64,000 nt of DNA from Pochonia chlamydosporia 170 (lineage: Eukaryota; Ascomycota; Sordariomycetes; Hypocreales; Clavicipitaceae). Within the stretch, counting starts at the first letter, position 1; every line of letters begins with the position of its first letter. Both the position numbers and the translations under genes were made by a program. The notes beneath the pieces are model-generated. The model was given only the letters and a program-made list of their open reading frames with translations, made no database searches and had not been told where the DNA came from. Where the stretch lies: the NCBI RefSeq assembly GCF_001653235.2, contig NW_019154044.1, positions 744,001 to 808,000 of the forward strand, written 5' to 3'. This document shows, one piece after another, positions 46,358-57,828 of the stretch.

Positions 46358-48346
46358 TCAAGTTGCCACCACCATGGGCAGCGACGTTGTCTGCAAAGCT
46401 GGCTCGTAAGCCTGGCGCATCTCAGACCTCGCGGCCTGAAGAGCAGCTCGTGCAACTGCATCCGTATCCGCAAGAGTGACAGAGTTCACACCAGGTCGAG
46501 CTCCAGCGGCTGTGACCCAATGTACTCCTTCTGTAGGAACACCAACAGCGAATCGTCTGGGGTGAGCTCTTCCCTGAGCATCAATGATGTGATACGGGCT
46601 GTTGGTGATGTCCATGCCGCCAGTCTCGTAGCCGTCAAGAATATGTGGACGGCATTGACCAGACTTGAACATGCGGGATAAAAGATCATCAGCAGTGTGT
46701 CGAAGGTTTGGTTCAGGCAGACGAGCTTCAATAAGAGTTGTAGCTTGCACAGTCCAGTTGCAAATGCTTGGCGACGACGCCTGCCAAACTCCATCCTTTG
46801 CATGCACTTGTAGCTGCGGACCAAGAACCTCCAGCACTCCGGCTTCCATGAGAGCTACCATTTGCTCAATTCGCTGACGCGGCGGGCCAATTGATAGAAA
46901 TGCATTGAGTGGCGTGTACCAGCGATCCAAGTGGTCTCTGTACGACGTCCCTTTTACACCGTCATGATCGACAATAAGACGCAGTTCGTTGCGAATATCT
47001 CGCATGACATCGAGAGCTGCCTTCAAAGGACCATCGAGATTTCCCAAGGCTGCTTCTTTAGCATCAGTTTGCAAATATCCAATCATCCACGACTTCCATG
47101 CCTCCGCCGTGGAGAAGGTGCGGCTACCTTGGGGTTTCTGGATGCGTTCCCAGGACCATCTTTCACCCTTGGATACCCCAAACTCCTCAAGAAGTTGAGC
47201 TTCTTGGCGGCTATTATGAGGTACTGCGAGGAACCGTTTGCGAAAATTGAAAGGAGATGTGGCTAGGGACACGCCGTTTTGCCGTGCCCGTAACAAGGCT
47301 TCGTAATAGACAATCTCTACCTCTTTAGCGGCCAAGGGCCATATTTCCTTCAAAAAGTCTGGAGCGTGGCCCTCTTTGGTACGCTTATGAAAGCCAGCAA
47401 TAACATCGTCCGTAAGAACAAGTGGCATATGTCGACCAAATGCGCCTTTGGCATTATCACCGCGCGCATGATATGGAATTCCACGACGAGAACCGGCGAA
47501 CATGTGAGGTTCATTTCCGGAAGGATGATATGCTAGCTGACCGTTTGATGAGACGGAAAACCTCCCGCCACGCCCAGTTGTCAGCAAAGCCATGTGATCA
47601 AAGAAGTTGAGGCCAAGTCCCCGGAGCAAGACAGATTCACCCGGCGCAATGACCGAAAGATCAATATCGGCCGGGTTAGAGGGAGGAAAGTAGCGCAAAG
47701 CATTCTCACTTGCATAATTGCTTAGCTTCTGCAACTCGGGGTCTGGGCGAAGGGGAAGATGCCCCTGAGCCAGGACAACTGCAGCCAGATCGGGCAGGTT
47801 TTCCCCAGTAGACAGAGTAAGAATTTGGCTTCCATCCACAGCTTCATTCACGCGAACTGCAAGAGCAACATGAACTTGGATTCTGATGTTGAGGGGCGCT
47901 CTTCTGACCACTTCCGCGAAGACCCATTCGAGGTAACCGCCATACTGCGAGCGAGTGGCATAATCATCCGGGCCAAGTTCAGGAATGGCTTCTCGCGCCC
48001 AGTCATATAGGCTAGGTCCAGGTCGAATGGGTCCAGCACACACAACACTATTATCTGTGAACAAGGTTACCTGTGAAGTAACGGTGTTCATAAGAAGCTC
48101 TGATGACTGGTCTATGCGCCAGACCATGCCCGCACCTGGCGGAGATGGGTCAACAATGTGAACTGTGAGCTCTGCGGCAGATCCAAAGATCTCTACTGCT
48201 GAAGAGCATAGGCGTTCCAAAGCACTTGTCCCCCTGGGACCGGCGCCGACTATAGCGACGTGTACATGGTTGTCTTCCCCCACGTTTCCAAACTTGAGTG
48301 AAGTTATGCCAGTGATGGGTGACTTAAATGTATTTGACGCCGTCAT
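46358..48346 (-). CDS. FAD/NAD(P)-binding protein (PF13454-type)
   Basis: Intronless, 662 aa from the ATG at 48346-48344 (MTASNTFKSPITG). The dinucleotide motif is VAIVGAGPRGTSALERL near residue 30. Then come IVDPSPPGAGMVWR, LLMNTVTSQVTLFTD, and the second conserved region LLRGLGLNFFDHMALLT..RGG, which together mark the NAD_binding_9 family of large flavoproteins found in actinobacteria and fungi. The C-terminus holds GVPTEGVHWVTAAGARPGVNS, another family block. The reaction is not established for most of this group; amine or amino-acid N-oxidation has been suggested for some. No signal peptide. Single exon and actinobacterial resemblance would allow past transfer, but this was not tested. 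Confidence 0.82.
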   Translation of the reverse strand: MTASNTFKSPITGITSLKFGNVGEDNHVHVAIVGAGPRGTSALERLCSSAVEIFGSAAELTVHIVDPSPPGAGMVWRIDQSSELLMNTVTSQVTLFTDNSVVCAGPIRPGPSLYDWAREAIPELGPDDYATRSQYGGYLEWVFAEVVRRAPLNIRIQVHVALAVRVNEAVDGSQILTLSTGENLPDLAAVVLAQGHLPLRPDPELQKLSNYASENALRYFPPSNPADIDLSVIAPGESVLLRGLGLNFFDHMALLTTGRGGRFSVSSNGQLAYHPSGNEPHMFAGSRRGIPYHARGDNAKGAFGRHMPLVLTDDVIAGFHKRTKEGHAPDFLKEIWPLAAKEVEIVYYEALLRARQNGVSLATSPFNFRKRFLAVPHNSRQEAQLLEEFGVSKGERWSWERIQKPQGSRTFSTAEAWKSWMIGYLQTDAKEAALGNLDGPLKAALDVMRDIRNELRLIVDHDGVKGTSYRDHLDRWYTPLNAFLSIGPPRQRIEQMVALMEAGVLEVLGPQLQVHAKDGVWQASSPSICNWTVQATTLIEARLPEPNLRHTADDLLSRMFKSGQCRPHILDGYETGGMDITNSPYHIIDAQGRAHPRRFAVGVPTEGVHWVTAAGARPGVNSVTLADTDAVARAALQAARSEMRQAYEPALQTTSLPMVVAT

Positions 48347-50787
48347 AATGAACAAATGATTGACAGAATCAAGGTCAAGAACAATATTCAAGAAGTGACT
48401 CAGGGTTGGGTCTAATTGCTTGGGGAATAAGACAGACCAGTTTGTTGAAAATAAGCTCTGCCTCGAAATATAAATACCTTCATGTAAGACAGAGAACAAC
48501 AGGACAACGCGTAAGTCTCACAACTGAAAGCATACACCGAGCTTTTCGGTCAAAGAAATGCCAAGATTGTCGTCGGCGAAATCTTGGCTACAACCCTACA
48601 TGGCTAATTTTACTGGCTAGTATCTCCGGGCATGGACTGAAAGAATCATTCGATGTAGTACCCGAGACACGAATGGTTGACGCAATGGCAGTTCCGTAAA
48701 TGTATCTCCTGCAAGTAATACTTGTCATCTCCGATGTTTGTCATTATGAGGTTTTGTTGCCAGCTAGCTCAACAAGACATATGCCGCCGTATGCATGACC
48801 CGTGCCAGCAAAAACCAAACTATACAAACGTTGGCCGTGATATAACCACCGGTGTAACAAGCCACGAGTCATCACAATTGTCCAAAATCGGAATTTGCTC
48901 ATCAAATGCCAGGCCGTGCTCTCCCCCTCCTCTTTGGTGTACGTAATTTGAGATCCGACATGTGAGCCAAGTGATTTCACGCTCTAAATTTGTAACCTCA
49001 GCTGGAAGATGGCTAAGCGCCGTGAACCTATCGTGTTTTGCACCAGTAACGACAACAGAATACATTGGTCCTTGATATCTCGATATGAAAGAACGGCTCT
49101 CATATTGGGAAAGTAGAATCCGATTTCACCCGGAGAGAAAGGCTCACGATCTGCATCTGAAGTCTGACAATGTCAGATCATCGCACAGGCCGTGGCACCT
49201 CCAATGATGTGTTGTTTTGGAAGATCAAGAGGTGCGCCACGGCTTCAACGACTCTTCATGTTTTGGAATGTGATAGGAAGACGAGAAACGGCAATGTCGT
49301 ACGCGGTCACATCCCGCAACCCAAAACGTCCCATAGCTACATAAAAAGGCATGTGGTGTGAGCTACTCTTAATATTGTCATGTGTTTGGACTTGAGTCTC
49401 CCGTGTGGAGGAGCTATTGATGTATGCCAAAAGAAAAGTGGACAGTTTAGTTGACTACATTCCTGCTACTACTTGCCAAGTCTACTTGTGCAATCAAACA
49501 TCAAACAAGGTATTAAAGGATCAACCCATACATACATAAATACTTGGTTAGTGTCTTGGCACCAAGAAGCAGATTTTTTTTTGTGAGTCAAGGAGTTGTC
49601 GCCGACCATTTATGAAGAGAACTTCTAAACGCTGATCGCACAGCCAAGAAGCAATGAAACTCGAGCCACCTGCCGTGCGAGCAACCTAATTTGTTAAACT
49701 TTACATGTAGTAGCTGTGGCGAATTATGCGTTCCTAAATGTCAAGCCTGCGTGCTACAGCATCGCCGCGATGTCGTGGTTCCATAGTCTTGGCAAACCCG
49801 GCGGCCTAACAAGAAACAGTGTGGGGTAAGGACAATAATAAAGTTAAGAAACAAGCTTCTATTGACACTAGTGCTCATGAGGCGTTCTATAGGATAGACA
49901 TGAGCGACCGATTCAGATGAAGCCCATTGATCAGCAGTATCACAGTAGCCACTGCGAGCTTGTACCCGGGCCACGGCCATCATGTGTATGTTATTCTTTA
50001 GATCATGATCACTACCGACCGGATAGCACAGAAAAAAAGTAAGCCATGGATTATGAGATATTACTCGGATATGGCATCATCCACTACCATGTCGTCACCT
50101 ATATTGCTGCTTGCTCGCTTGGCTCTTGTAGTTAGCCCTCCCGACGCGCGTCATCAGGCTCGAGACTGGTACAACGACAGTATCTCTACGACAACCGCCT
50201 GTGCAGCTAGCTTGCATGTTGGTACATAGTATTCAAAGCTAATAGCAGTTTGGTGCTGCCCTGATGCCTGCAATGGTATACATGCGAATCGCATGGGATT
50301 ATTGAATGGGAACTTCCACTTTCGAGTAGTGAGATGTTAGTTTGCCGTAGGTGTGGTCAAGTATTCTGCATGAGGGTCTGTTTCAGGTGCGAAGGAGAAT
50401 TCACTTGTTCAAGTCGGTTGCGTACGCATCACGTCACCTTTGTCGTTTTGTGCAACTTTTCACATGGCAAGTCATCGTGCTCACGGCTATGCTGTTACAG
50501 GCTGGCGTTTTATCACTAACACCCCGACAAATTGATCGGTGTGTGCTGCCATGAAGAGTTCAATTAGACAATGATGGTGTCAAACAGAGCTACCAAAAAT
50601 CTGTATTTAGCAAGGGTAATTTGTGCTTCTTTCAATCAAGATATGCGATATAAATTGAACCGGCCCAGGTCGTATATAAACTGAGTCTGCAAACACTGCT
50701 TCACAGGATTTGGGATAGAGTGAGAAGTTTCGCCTTTGTGTGTCCTTGTGTCCCTGCACCCCAGCTCTGGCCTCAGGATCATAACAG
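48347..50787. other. gene-poor region, 2.4 kb
   Basis: No gene recognised on either strand; only short unrelated frames. Confidence 0.4.
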
Positions 50788-51538
50788 CTAGACGCACCAC
50801 CGCCTTTGGCATCGACAGATATAAGCTGTCATCATCTGGGGCAATGTTGAGAGAACAAGACATATAGCATCGCGGGCACTCCCCGAGGCGACTTTGTCAC
50901 ACACAGGACAGGCTGCAAGAAGCTGTCTGAGCGGGTCGTTACCACGCTGTTGTTCTCGGCATGGGCCGCAGAAGATCTCGTGGTCGTGATGAAAACATCT
51001 GAGGAGCAAATCCTCTCCCTTGTCCACTGCAGCCAGCTAGGAGACATGATAACCGGTTGCACTTCTTGCAAGCCGCCAAAGGTGCCGCGCAGTCTGGGCA
51101 CGCTCCGGATACGACTGTAACTGAAGACTTGGCTTCTACTTTGACCTTCTTGGCTGGGGCAGGCTGAGACGCTTCGAAATCGGCTAGGCGATGCTCGTAG
51201 GCTTCGATGGCAGCGGCGAGAACCCGATGCCGCTCTAGCTCTGCCAACCGCTGCCTCTCTTGTTTCTCACGCTGAGCTCTCTCCTTATTACGACGAGCCT
51301 CTTCCTTCCGGTCAGGGATCCGCTAAACCCATTCCTGAATACGATCGAGTAGAGGGATACAATTCGCAGGTATCAATGCATACCCTGGCTGACCCTTATT
51401 GACTTTTACTCGCCGCCGCATGATGTCAACTGTGTACGCGGCCGACTGCGAGGGCTGATCAGGTTCGCCCTCGACACAATTCAGGACGAGGGCCTCGGTC
51501 GATCCATCTGCTTTGGGAATATAGGACAAGCGGGCGAC

Positions 51539-51548
51539 TGCCACCAGG
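51539..51548. repeat. target-site duplication, left copy
   Basis: TGCCACCAGG, identical to 51808-51817. The two copies flank the SINE-like element. Removing the element and one copy restores the reading frame of the host gene, which is strong evidence that this is a true target duplication. Confidence 0.85.
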
Positions 51549-51807
51549 TATCAAATTGACCAACCTCGATGCACCGACCTCGCGCCAGACAGCCCTGGCA
51601 ACACGTGCAGCAGCAAGCCGCAGATCTGGAGGTAGCGTAGTGGTCAGACTGATCCATCTGGAGCTGCGTGGCATATTGATCTTAACGAGCAATAGATCAA
51701 TGATTCTAGGTTCGAGTTCAAGGACAAGATGGTCGGAAAGCTGCAACGATTTGATGGATGGTCTGGTTAGCGCATACACATTCGATTCGATTCGATTCGA
51801 TTCAATG
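51549..51807 (+). mobile_element. SINE-like short insertion (about 259 bp)
   Basis: Bounded by a perfect 10-bp direct repeat. On the plus strand it contains TAGCGTAGTGG (51633-51643), an exact fit to the RNA polymerase III A-box consensus TRGCNNAGYNGG without its last variable base, and GGTTCGAGTTC (51709-51719), a B-box fit (GGTTCGANTC). Near its 3' end is a pentanucleotide run of ATTCG (about 51780-51803). A box, B box and simple-repeat tail in this order are the parts of a tRNA-derived SINE moved by LINE machinery. Odd points: the A box begins 84 bp inside the element and the boxes are 76 bp apart start to start, longer than in a plain tRNA; arms do not fold into a good tRNA. No coding capacity. 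Confidence 0.65.
51780..51803 (+). repeat. ATTCG pentanucleotide tail
   Basis: About four and a half tandem ATTCG units ending ATTCAATG at the right end of the inserted element, directly before the right target duplication. Short simple-repeat tails are typical of the 3' ends of SINEs. Confidence 0.8.
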
Positions 51808-51817
51808 TGCCACCAGG
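51808..51817. repeat. target-site duplication, right copy
   Basis: TGCCACCAGG, the second copy of the 10-bp duplication. It is followed by AATTGA; the left copy is followed by TATCAAATTGA, so the original duplication may have been a few bases longer. Confidence 0.85.
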
Positions 51818-52139
51818 AATTGAAAATGGTCAAAGTCGATATCTGGAGGTTCCTTCCATGGCTCTGTCATCTCTCTTCAAGTCCCTCGAGCAAACGCAGC
51901 TGTTTGTTTGGCTGCACCATACTAGGTCACGTTTTTGGAACATTGACATGTCCCGTTTGGCTGATGCAATCAATTCCTCAACAAAAAAATTGACACGTCT
52001 CCGTGAACTTAAACCTTATTATCTGCCGGGATACCTCATACTCCTGGAAAAAGCCGTCAAGCCTCTCCATCACACCTTCTTATGCAGAACACTGAGCCAT
52101 CACATCGCATCCTCGTCAACGCTACCCAGCCTCGCCATC

Positions 52140-52625
52140 ATGGTTTACATCATGGAAATCTACACCGACGGTGGCTGTAGACGAAACGGACAACCAGGAG
52201 CAATAGGCGCTGCTGCAGCCGCTTTCAAGAACAGAAATGGAACATACGATATTGCTTGGACAAGATCCTTACCCCAGGATCCCCCACCCACAAACCAGCG
52301 GGCTGAAGTCACAGCCATCATTTTGGCGCTCAAGCAAGCCTTGAAGAAGCGTCAAGATCTTGACACAAATCCATATCTAAATGTCAAGATCTACTCGGAT
52401 TCCAAATATGCAGTGAACTGCATGAAAATTTGGATTTACAAGTGGACTAGAAATGGATGGATCAATGCCGCAGGCTACGAGGTTGTGAACAGAGATCTTA
52501 TTGAGGAGGCTTCTGATCTTGATGATAGGTTGAAAGAGGTGGGAGACGTGGATTATATCTGGATTCCGAGAGAGCAGAACCAGTATGCTGATAGATTGTG
52601 CAATGAGGATATGGACAACCAATGA
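52140..52625 (+). CDS. ribonuclease H1-like protein
   Basis: Single-domain RNase H fold, 161 aa from the ATG at 52140 (MVYIMEIYTDGGC). The acidic active-site residues lie in IYTDGGCRRNG, NQRAEVTAI, KIYSDSKYAVN and the final YADRLCNED. The enzyme cuts the RNA strand of RNA-DNA hybrids; stand-alone domains like this occur in fungal hosts, and related domains occur in retroelements. No reverse-transcriptase or gag-like sequence is adjacent, so a host gene is more likely. The frame is open further upstream, but an in-frame ATG at the domain start and the antisense overlap with the decayed gene favour this start. Confidence 0.85.
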   Translation: MVYIMEIYTDGGCRRNGQPGAIGAAAAAFKNRNGTYDIAWTRSLPQDPPPTNQRAEVTAIILALKQALKKRQDLDTNPYLNVKIYSDSKYAVNCMKIWIYKWTRNGWINAAGYEVVNRDLIEEASDLDDRLKEVGDVDYIWIPREQNQYADRLCNEDMDNQ

Positions 52626-53849
52626 CACAGTGATGGGAATGGTCTGGTCTGGCTGAGCCGGTTGGATAAGATCGTTAAGAGTCAGGTTGCGGTAATATGA
52701 GGATGAATGAAAGTATATTTTATTACCTGTAGTCGGCCCTGCGGTCGTCGTTCTTGCCTTTCTCGCTGTATCCATTGTCTTTGGCACACTACACGATCCG
52801 CTTGCAACCTGTACATCGACCGAGACCAAGATCCTTGAATCGGGCAACAAAGGACGCTTGTTTTTCTATTTTAGCAAGCAAATTGATGCGAGATTAGGTG
52901 TGATTTATGCGGCTACATCGACGTCTCTGGCATTCGTATTTGGCATCTAGCATTCTCAACCTCGGTGGTAGGACCCTTGCCCATATTTAAGCTCAATTTC
53001 TTATGTAACTAACTTTACGTACTACTCTATTTAGGTATAACCGAGCACCAATAATACTCATAGAGACTACTGGAAAATAAACACTCGGTGCTACTCACTC
53101 TCTTGCTAGCTTCTGAGACTAATTTATTATATTGCGCAAGTAGCCTACAGGAAACAGATTCCTTTCTTGTTTGGTCGGAGGAGATGCAATTGTTCTTCAG
53201 ATCCCCAACACATTATCGCCTTCATACTTTTCACTTTTCTACCAGCTGATTTGCTCCCAGCTTGGCAGATGATCAAAGAGATGAACCTACTGGCCTCATT
53301 CATTACGCTCACACCTTACGGCAAGGCCAAGGCTAGCTGGTTCGTCCTTTGGTCTAACACATTGCCTATCCCGAATGCCTCCGTTGAGGAAGACTTTAGT
53401 CAGTTAAAGCTTGTTGACATTCAACATTTGTGGAGTCGTTCCTAGGCCTCCTCGATACAGCCTCCTGTCCTTTGCTGATTCGACTAGCCCTGTGGGGTTG
53501 TGGTTGTACTCTAACTGCCGTATGGATTCAGCCGGACTTACGCGGCTAATACACCCAAATATGGTCAGAAGACCCTTCGTCAACGTGACGTTAGGCACAG
53601 TTTCGGCACATCGAAAGTTTGAAAGCCACCAGACGACACCTCCCCCGCACTGACAATGAACTCATGGCCCCCCGACTTTGGTGGACCCCGATCATCGGCT
53701 TAGCACGTTGGCAGGTTCAGTTGTTGACCTTATCTCAACGTGGCGGACATAGACCGCTTCCTCCCACTCCCTCCTTTTCATTGCTTCATCTTACGGTGGT
53801 GGATGGGGGAGATTCGGAACAGTTGCGCGCTCGGAAACGGTATCCCGTG
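52626..53849. other. intergenic, 1.2 kb
   Basis: No gene seen. Immediately before the regulator's ATG there is a CGG-rich CGGAAACGGTATCCCG (53832-53847) that resembles the operator-like dyad at 58056-58075. Confidence 0.4.
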
Positions 53850-56308
53850 ATGGATGGTGGCCGCTATACCAAACGAACACGACAGGCTTGCGAGCCTTGT
53901 CGGTATGAATGCTTCGGAAGACGGTACCTGCTGGACGCGACAGCTTCAGCTGACTCTGTATTATAGGCGGAAAAAATCACGATGTCCCGGAGAGCGGCCG
54001 ACATGCTCATATTGTGAGCGTCTAGGTCAGCGTTGTGTGTACAACTCCGGCGGTGATAATTCGGAGACTGGTCAATTGAGGCACGATAGGAAAATGGTTT
54101 GGCTGTCTGATTTCATTGTTAAACTTGTCGCTCACTTGACTAATGTAGATTTTAGGAGTATCGCATTGATAGCCTTGAAGGGAAAATGGACCAGCTCATA
54201 CAGCGGCTCAGGTAGGCCGTCTCTTGACAAGAATCATACCAGCAGCTAATAGACCTAGTCCTGTCGGTGTGTCTGCCCGCCAGCCCATAGCGCCATATCC
54301 ATGTCCAAGCACAACAGCAAGGCCAACAAGTGCAAGATCATCGAGTCATGGAGACATGCCGTGGTGGAACGTAGGCGAGGAGCGAGGCGAACAACTCTTG
54401 TATGTCTTTACGAGCTGACTCAGTGATGTGGAAGTTGACTGGGCCATTAACAAGTTATCTTGTAGTGATTTACTCGTTCCAAAAGAGAACTTGTTAGCAA
54501 TGGGCCGGCTTTACCTCACCTGGTGTCACGGGCAGCCTATTTCTCTGTTCAATCCCGACATATTCTTGGAATCTCTCACGTTTCGAGACCTCGAGCTAAT
54601 ACTCGCTCTACAGACATTGAGTCTTCGATATCCCCCAAGCACTCTCACGCCACAAAAGCGAGAAAGGTTGGACTCAATGGAAAAGGAAGCCAGAAGTGCC
54701 GTTATGAGTCGAATAGCCAGCTCAGAAGCCGAGCTTTCAACGCTACAGACACTGTGCATTCTGAGCATGGTAGAATTTGCTGGTAAGTCAAAATGCTGCG
54801 CAAAATTCTACACCAGTAGCTATCAGTTGTTAACTCACGTGCTTTCGCAGACGGCAAGGTTGCTCAGGCAGGACTGCACGTAGCTATTGCAAGTCAGTTA
54901 GCTCAAAGTGTGCAGCCTAATAACATGCTTGGAGACGCCCAAGAGTTCAACGATTGTGTCCACAGTATTGTTATGCTTCAGAACCTTCAAGGATGTATAC
55001 CGCCATCAACTGGCCCTGGCAGCGCGCTGTCCGGTACCACTACGCCATCCATATCCCAAATTCGCGCTGCTGCTCTTTCTGGCATAGAACCACCTGTGCT
55101 GCCATCGGTACCGAGCCTCGGATACAGCCAAATGGATTCCGGTATCATGAAGTATGCTCTGGAGCTCAGCGAGGCATGGAGAATGGCTAGGGCTTACGCT
55201 GCGAGTCGTGTAGCCGCAGATGCACTTCCGCCTTGGAACCAACACTCAGACTACTCAAGCATCATGCATCTCCATCTAGAGTTTGACTGCCGTGTGCCGC
55301 TAAAATACCGTTTTGCTGCTAATAAATTTGCAGAACAAGACCAAGACTCGTTAGAGCAGCGGCGTGATTACTGGGGTCCTTGGCTCTTTATCCAAATCGT
55401 TTATGCCGTCATTCCGTGTATACTCAATCATCCATTCCTACTATCAATGAGACTCAAAAACTTCCGATATACTATACCGCAATCATTTATTCACCACTCT
55501 TTCGAATACATCAACCGACATGCCGGGTGGATAATGTATTTCATTAACCTGCTGGAAAAGAAGTCATTCTACATCTCAGACCCGTCACTAGCCCATTGCA
55601 TTGCTATTGTGGCTACGATACATCTCCAGCATAGCTTTGTCAAAGATAAAGCCCTTCGGGATAAAGCTCAGCAGGGGTTTGAGAAATGTATGGGGTTTTT
55701 ACGGCGGATGGGCGGAACCTGGCCCTGTGTGTCAATCATGGTTCGTATATTTGATGGAAGAGGACTGCATCCACGGATTACGAACGCTGACGGCCCTTTA
55801 GGCTAATAACCTTGACAAACTAAGGGAAAGTGTCGGGGAAATCCGGTCTCCAAACTCGCTCGATGACGAATTTCTCGGCGGCCGCAGATCATTTTCCATC
55901 GACGGCCAGCTGCTGTGGGATATTCTGATCTATGAACGGGCCGGGAGACCAGACGCAGGTGCTGACCAGTCAATTTTTGGCAAGACGTTGAAAGTAGGCT
56001 CCAAGTCTCGCGAGGATGATGTGCGGACAAGTGCGGAATTTGACCTGGTCGGCTCGGCTGGTATATCTGGACACAAGGCGGTATCAAAGGAGACACCAGC
56101 TTACGCACCAAATGAGGACATGCCGCCAACCCCACGGGTTCTGGAGAACATTGAAGAAATGGACGAAAGCACTCCAGTGATGGGAGTATCTGTTGAAGAC
56201 AGGTTTTTTGAAGGCATTGGTGGCCTGGATGGGCAAGAACATTTGTTTTTACAGGCAAATGACTTTGGAAAGGCTATTGATAACTGGCTAAGCTTTGATT
56301 CATTCTAA
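53850..56308 (+). CDS. Zn2Cys6 transcription factor of the Rieske/oxidase cluster
   Basis: Seven exons: 53850-53902, 53967-54096, 54156-54211, 54253-54399, 54466-54782, 54851-55740, 55802-56308; 699 aa, all phases agree. The zinc cluster uses C14, C17, C24, C31, C34 and C41 (ACEPCRRKKSRCPGERPTC, SYCERLGQRC; CX2CX6CX6CX2CX6C) and is split by intron 1. A short coiled coil follows (RIDSLEGKMDQLIQRL), as expected for a dimer. The middle homology region includes LEFDCRVPLKYRF and FIHHSFEYINRHAGWIMYF. The 41-nt third intron and the weak GTTTGG donor of intron 2 are the least certain parts. It ends 37 bp from the stop of the convergent Rieske gene. Confidence 0.85.
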
Positions 56309-56345
56309 TTACATTATCCATGGCTACTAATGATCAATCTTCTGA

Positions 56346-57828
56346 CTACCATGCCAATTCGCAGTTTGCTTTACGGCTCGATTCGCAATCAAGCCGGCTG
56401 CACAAGTCTATGTCCGCTTGCATCGTGGTTGTGACCTTATGCTTGGGTACTGCTGGCCAAATTTCAGCTCCGGCTGCCTCTTCTGCTTCGTGATGTGTTG
56501 TCACCAAATCTCGAGTCAGTTTTTGGAAGAACAAAGGGCCCTGCGCGACAAGTTAGAGACGGAAACAGTATTTTGTCGACGATTGCGGAATGGCTGGTAT
56601 CGTACCTTTTCTACCCGAGGGTGTAACTCGCCATTCAAGAAAACGCCGGTGTTGAGATTCTTCTGCGCCCCATTGCACAGATCCTTGTCTTCTCTCATGA
56701 TGTTCTTGAAAAAATCACTAATCTCGGTGAACTCGGCATCAGTGGCATCATCGTGCCTGTATACCTCGTATTCCATGTGCGTCTGTGTCGCGGATAGGGG
56801 AACACAGCGTTGAATGAAGAAGAAATGTGGTCTATTTTGTGCGGCCATGATTAGCATTTTATCCTTACTCTTGTGGTCGGTCAGGAAATTACTTACGTGA
56901 CAGTCATCGAGGCATTCGGGTACAGGTATGTGCTGACATTACCCAGGCTCTTAGCCTCTGGGTCTTCTTTGTCTACGGCATAATGTTGAATATGACCACC
57001 TGATGTTTCCACCCAGTATTTAGTCAAGTCAGTGACTGCAGGAAGTGCAGGGTGTCCGGTAGGACAATGGTAGCACTGCATCATGTACGTTAGCACAGGT
57101 AAAACCGCAAACAGATGTAGTCTTTGTCCCTAACCTCGTTGTAATTGTCTGCAAGCACCTTCCAGTTGTAGTCTCCAGTCATTTCCCATTGGTGATCAAA
57201 GTGATACTTATCCATATCAAACTTCAATAACCGTGGTTGAAAGTCTACTGTTGCGAAATCCTGCTCCCACGGAACTGATGGAGTATCATTTGCATCCAGG
57301 TTTACCCAGACAAAGCCCAAATTATCAACGTGCACATGCACACGATAAAGGCCATTATCTTCCTTCTTAAAAGAAGGAATTTCTTGGTATTTGGGCGCCT
57401 TGGCTAAGTGGCCATCAAATCCGTATGACCAACCTACTCAGCTGGTTAATATGAGTTCGACTACAGAAAAAAAGACAAGCATTCGTCCACTTACCATGAT
57501 ACTTGCAGGCAAGAACGGATGCTTTCCCGGAATCCTTCTCGACGATGGGGTATGCTCGGTGCCTACAAACATTGTGATGTGCACGAATTTGTCCTTGGCG
57601 ATCTTTGATCAAAAAGAATGTATACCCGGCTTCGGTAATTTTCACAAAGTGACCAGTGTCTGGAAATCGAAGCTTATGGGTGATGAGTAACCACTTCTTG
57701 GAAAAGATAGCCCGGCGCTCTAACTCGTACATTGCAGGGGATCTGTACCACGCTGCGGGCAGGGCTTGGCCTGTTTGGGACTCGTCATCGCCCTTCTCTG
57801 CAGTCTTTCCAAATCCGAACCAGCTCAT
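56346..57828 (-). CDS. Rieske-type ring-hydroxylating / choline-monooxygenase-like oxygenase
   Basis: Five exons (57828-57495, 57433-57135, 57075-56897, 56831-56606, 56540-56346), 410 aa. Rieske [2Fe-2S] ligands C88, H90, C108 and H111 (VCRHRAYP..ACKYHGW; intron 1 cuts just after H111). The mononuclear iron site is D207-N-Y-N-E-C-Y-H214 with H219 (CYHCPTGHP). The layout is that of the Rieske alpha subunits related to choline monooxygenase, glycine-betaine demethylase and stachydrine demethylase; fungal members act on quaternary amines in some cases. Substrate is unproven. It needs an electron-donating reductase, which I do not see nearby. Divergent from an amine oxidase gene, which supports an N-demethylation route. 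Confidence 0.9.

Larger units (their letters stand above)
50788..51870 (-). pseudogene. decayed zinc-finger gene, interrupted by a SINE-like insertion
   Basis: Reading on the minus strand from the ATG at 51870: the frame (MTEPWKEPPDIDFDHFQF) runs to 51808, is broken by the inserted element (51549-51807), and resumes exactly in frame at 51538 (VARLSYIPKADGSTEAL). An in-frame TAG at 51325-51323 follows (RIQEWV*), after which the same frame continues as a charged helix (KEEARRNKERAQREKQERQ) and a Cys cluster (CPDC...CKKC). Near 51040 the frame shifts and a second Cys/His cluster (RCFHHDHEIFCGPC ... ACPVCD) is read to a stop at 50788. Thus at least three lesions: insertion, nonsense, frameshift. 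The Cys/His pattern suggests a zinc-binding domain; I do not recognise the family. Confidence 0.75.

Noticed and set aside
51626..51732. Functional tRNA gene around the A and B boxes
   Set aside because: The D stem, one T-stem pair and the acceptor stem do not pair, and the boxes are too far apart; better explained as part of a SINE-like element.
51459..51833. 124-aa minus-strand frame across the insertion
   Set aside because: It is mostly the inserted element read by chance; the real host frame is continuous only when the insertion is removed.
52140..52625. RNase H domain as part of a retrotransposon
   Set aside because: No reverse transcriptase, integrase, gag or LTR sequence is visible on either side.
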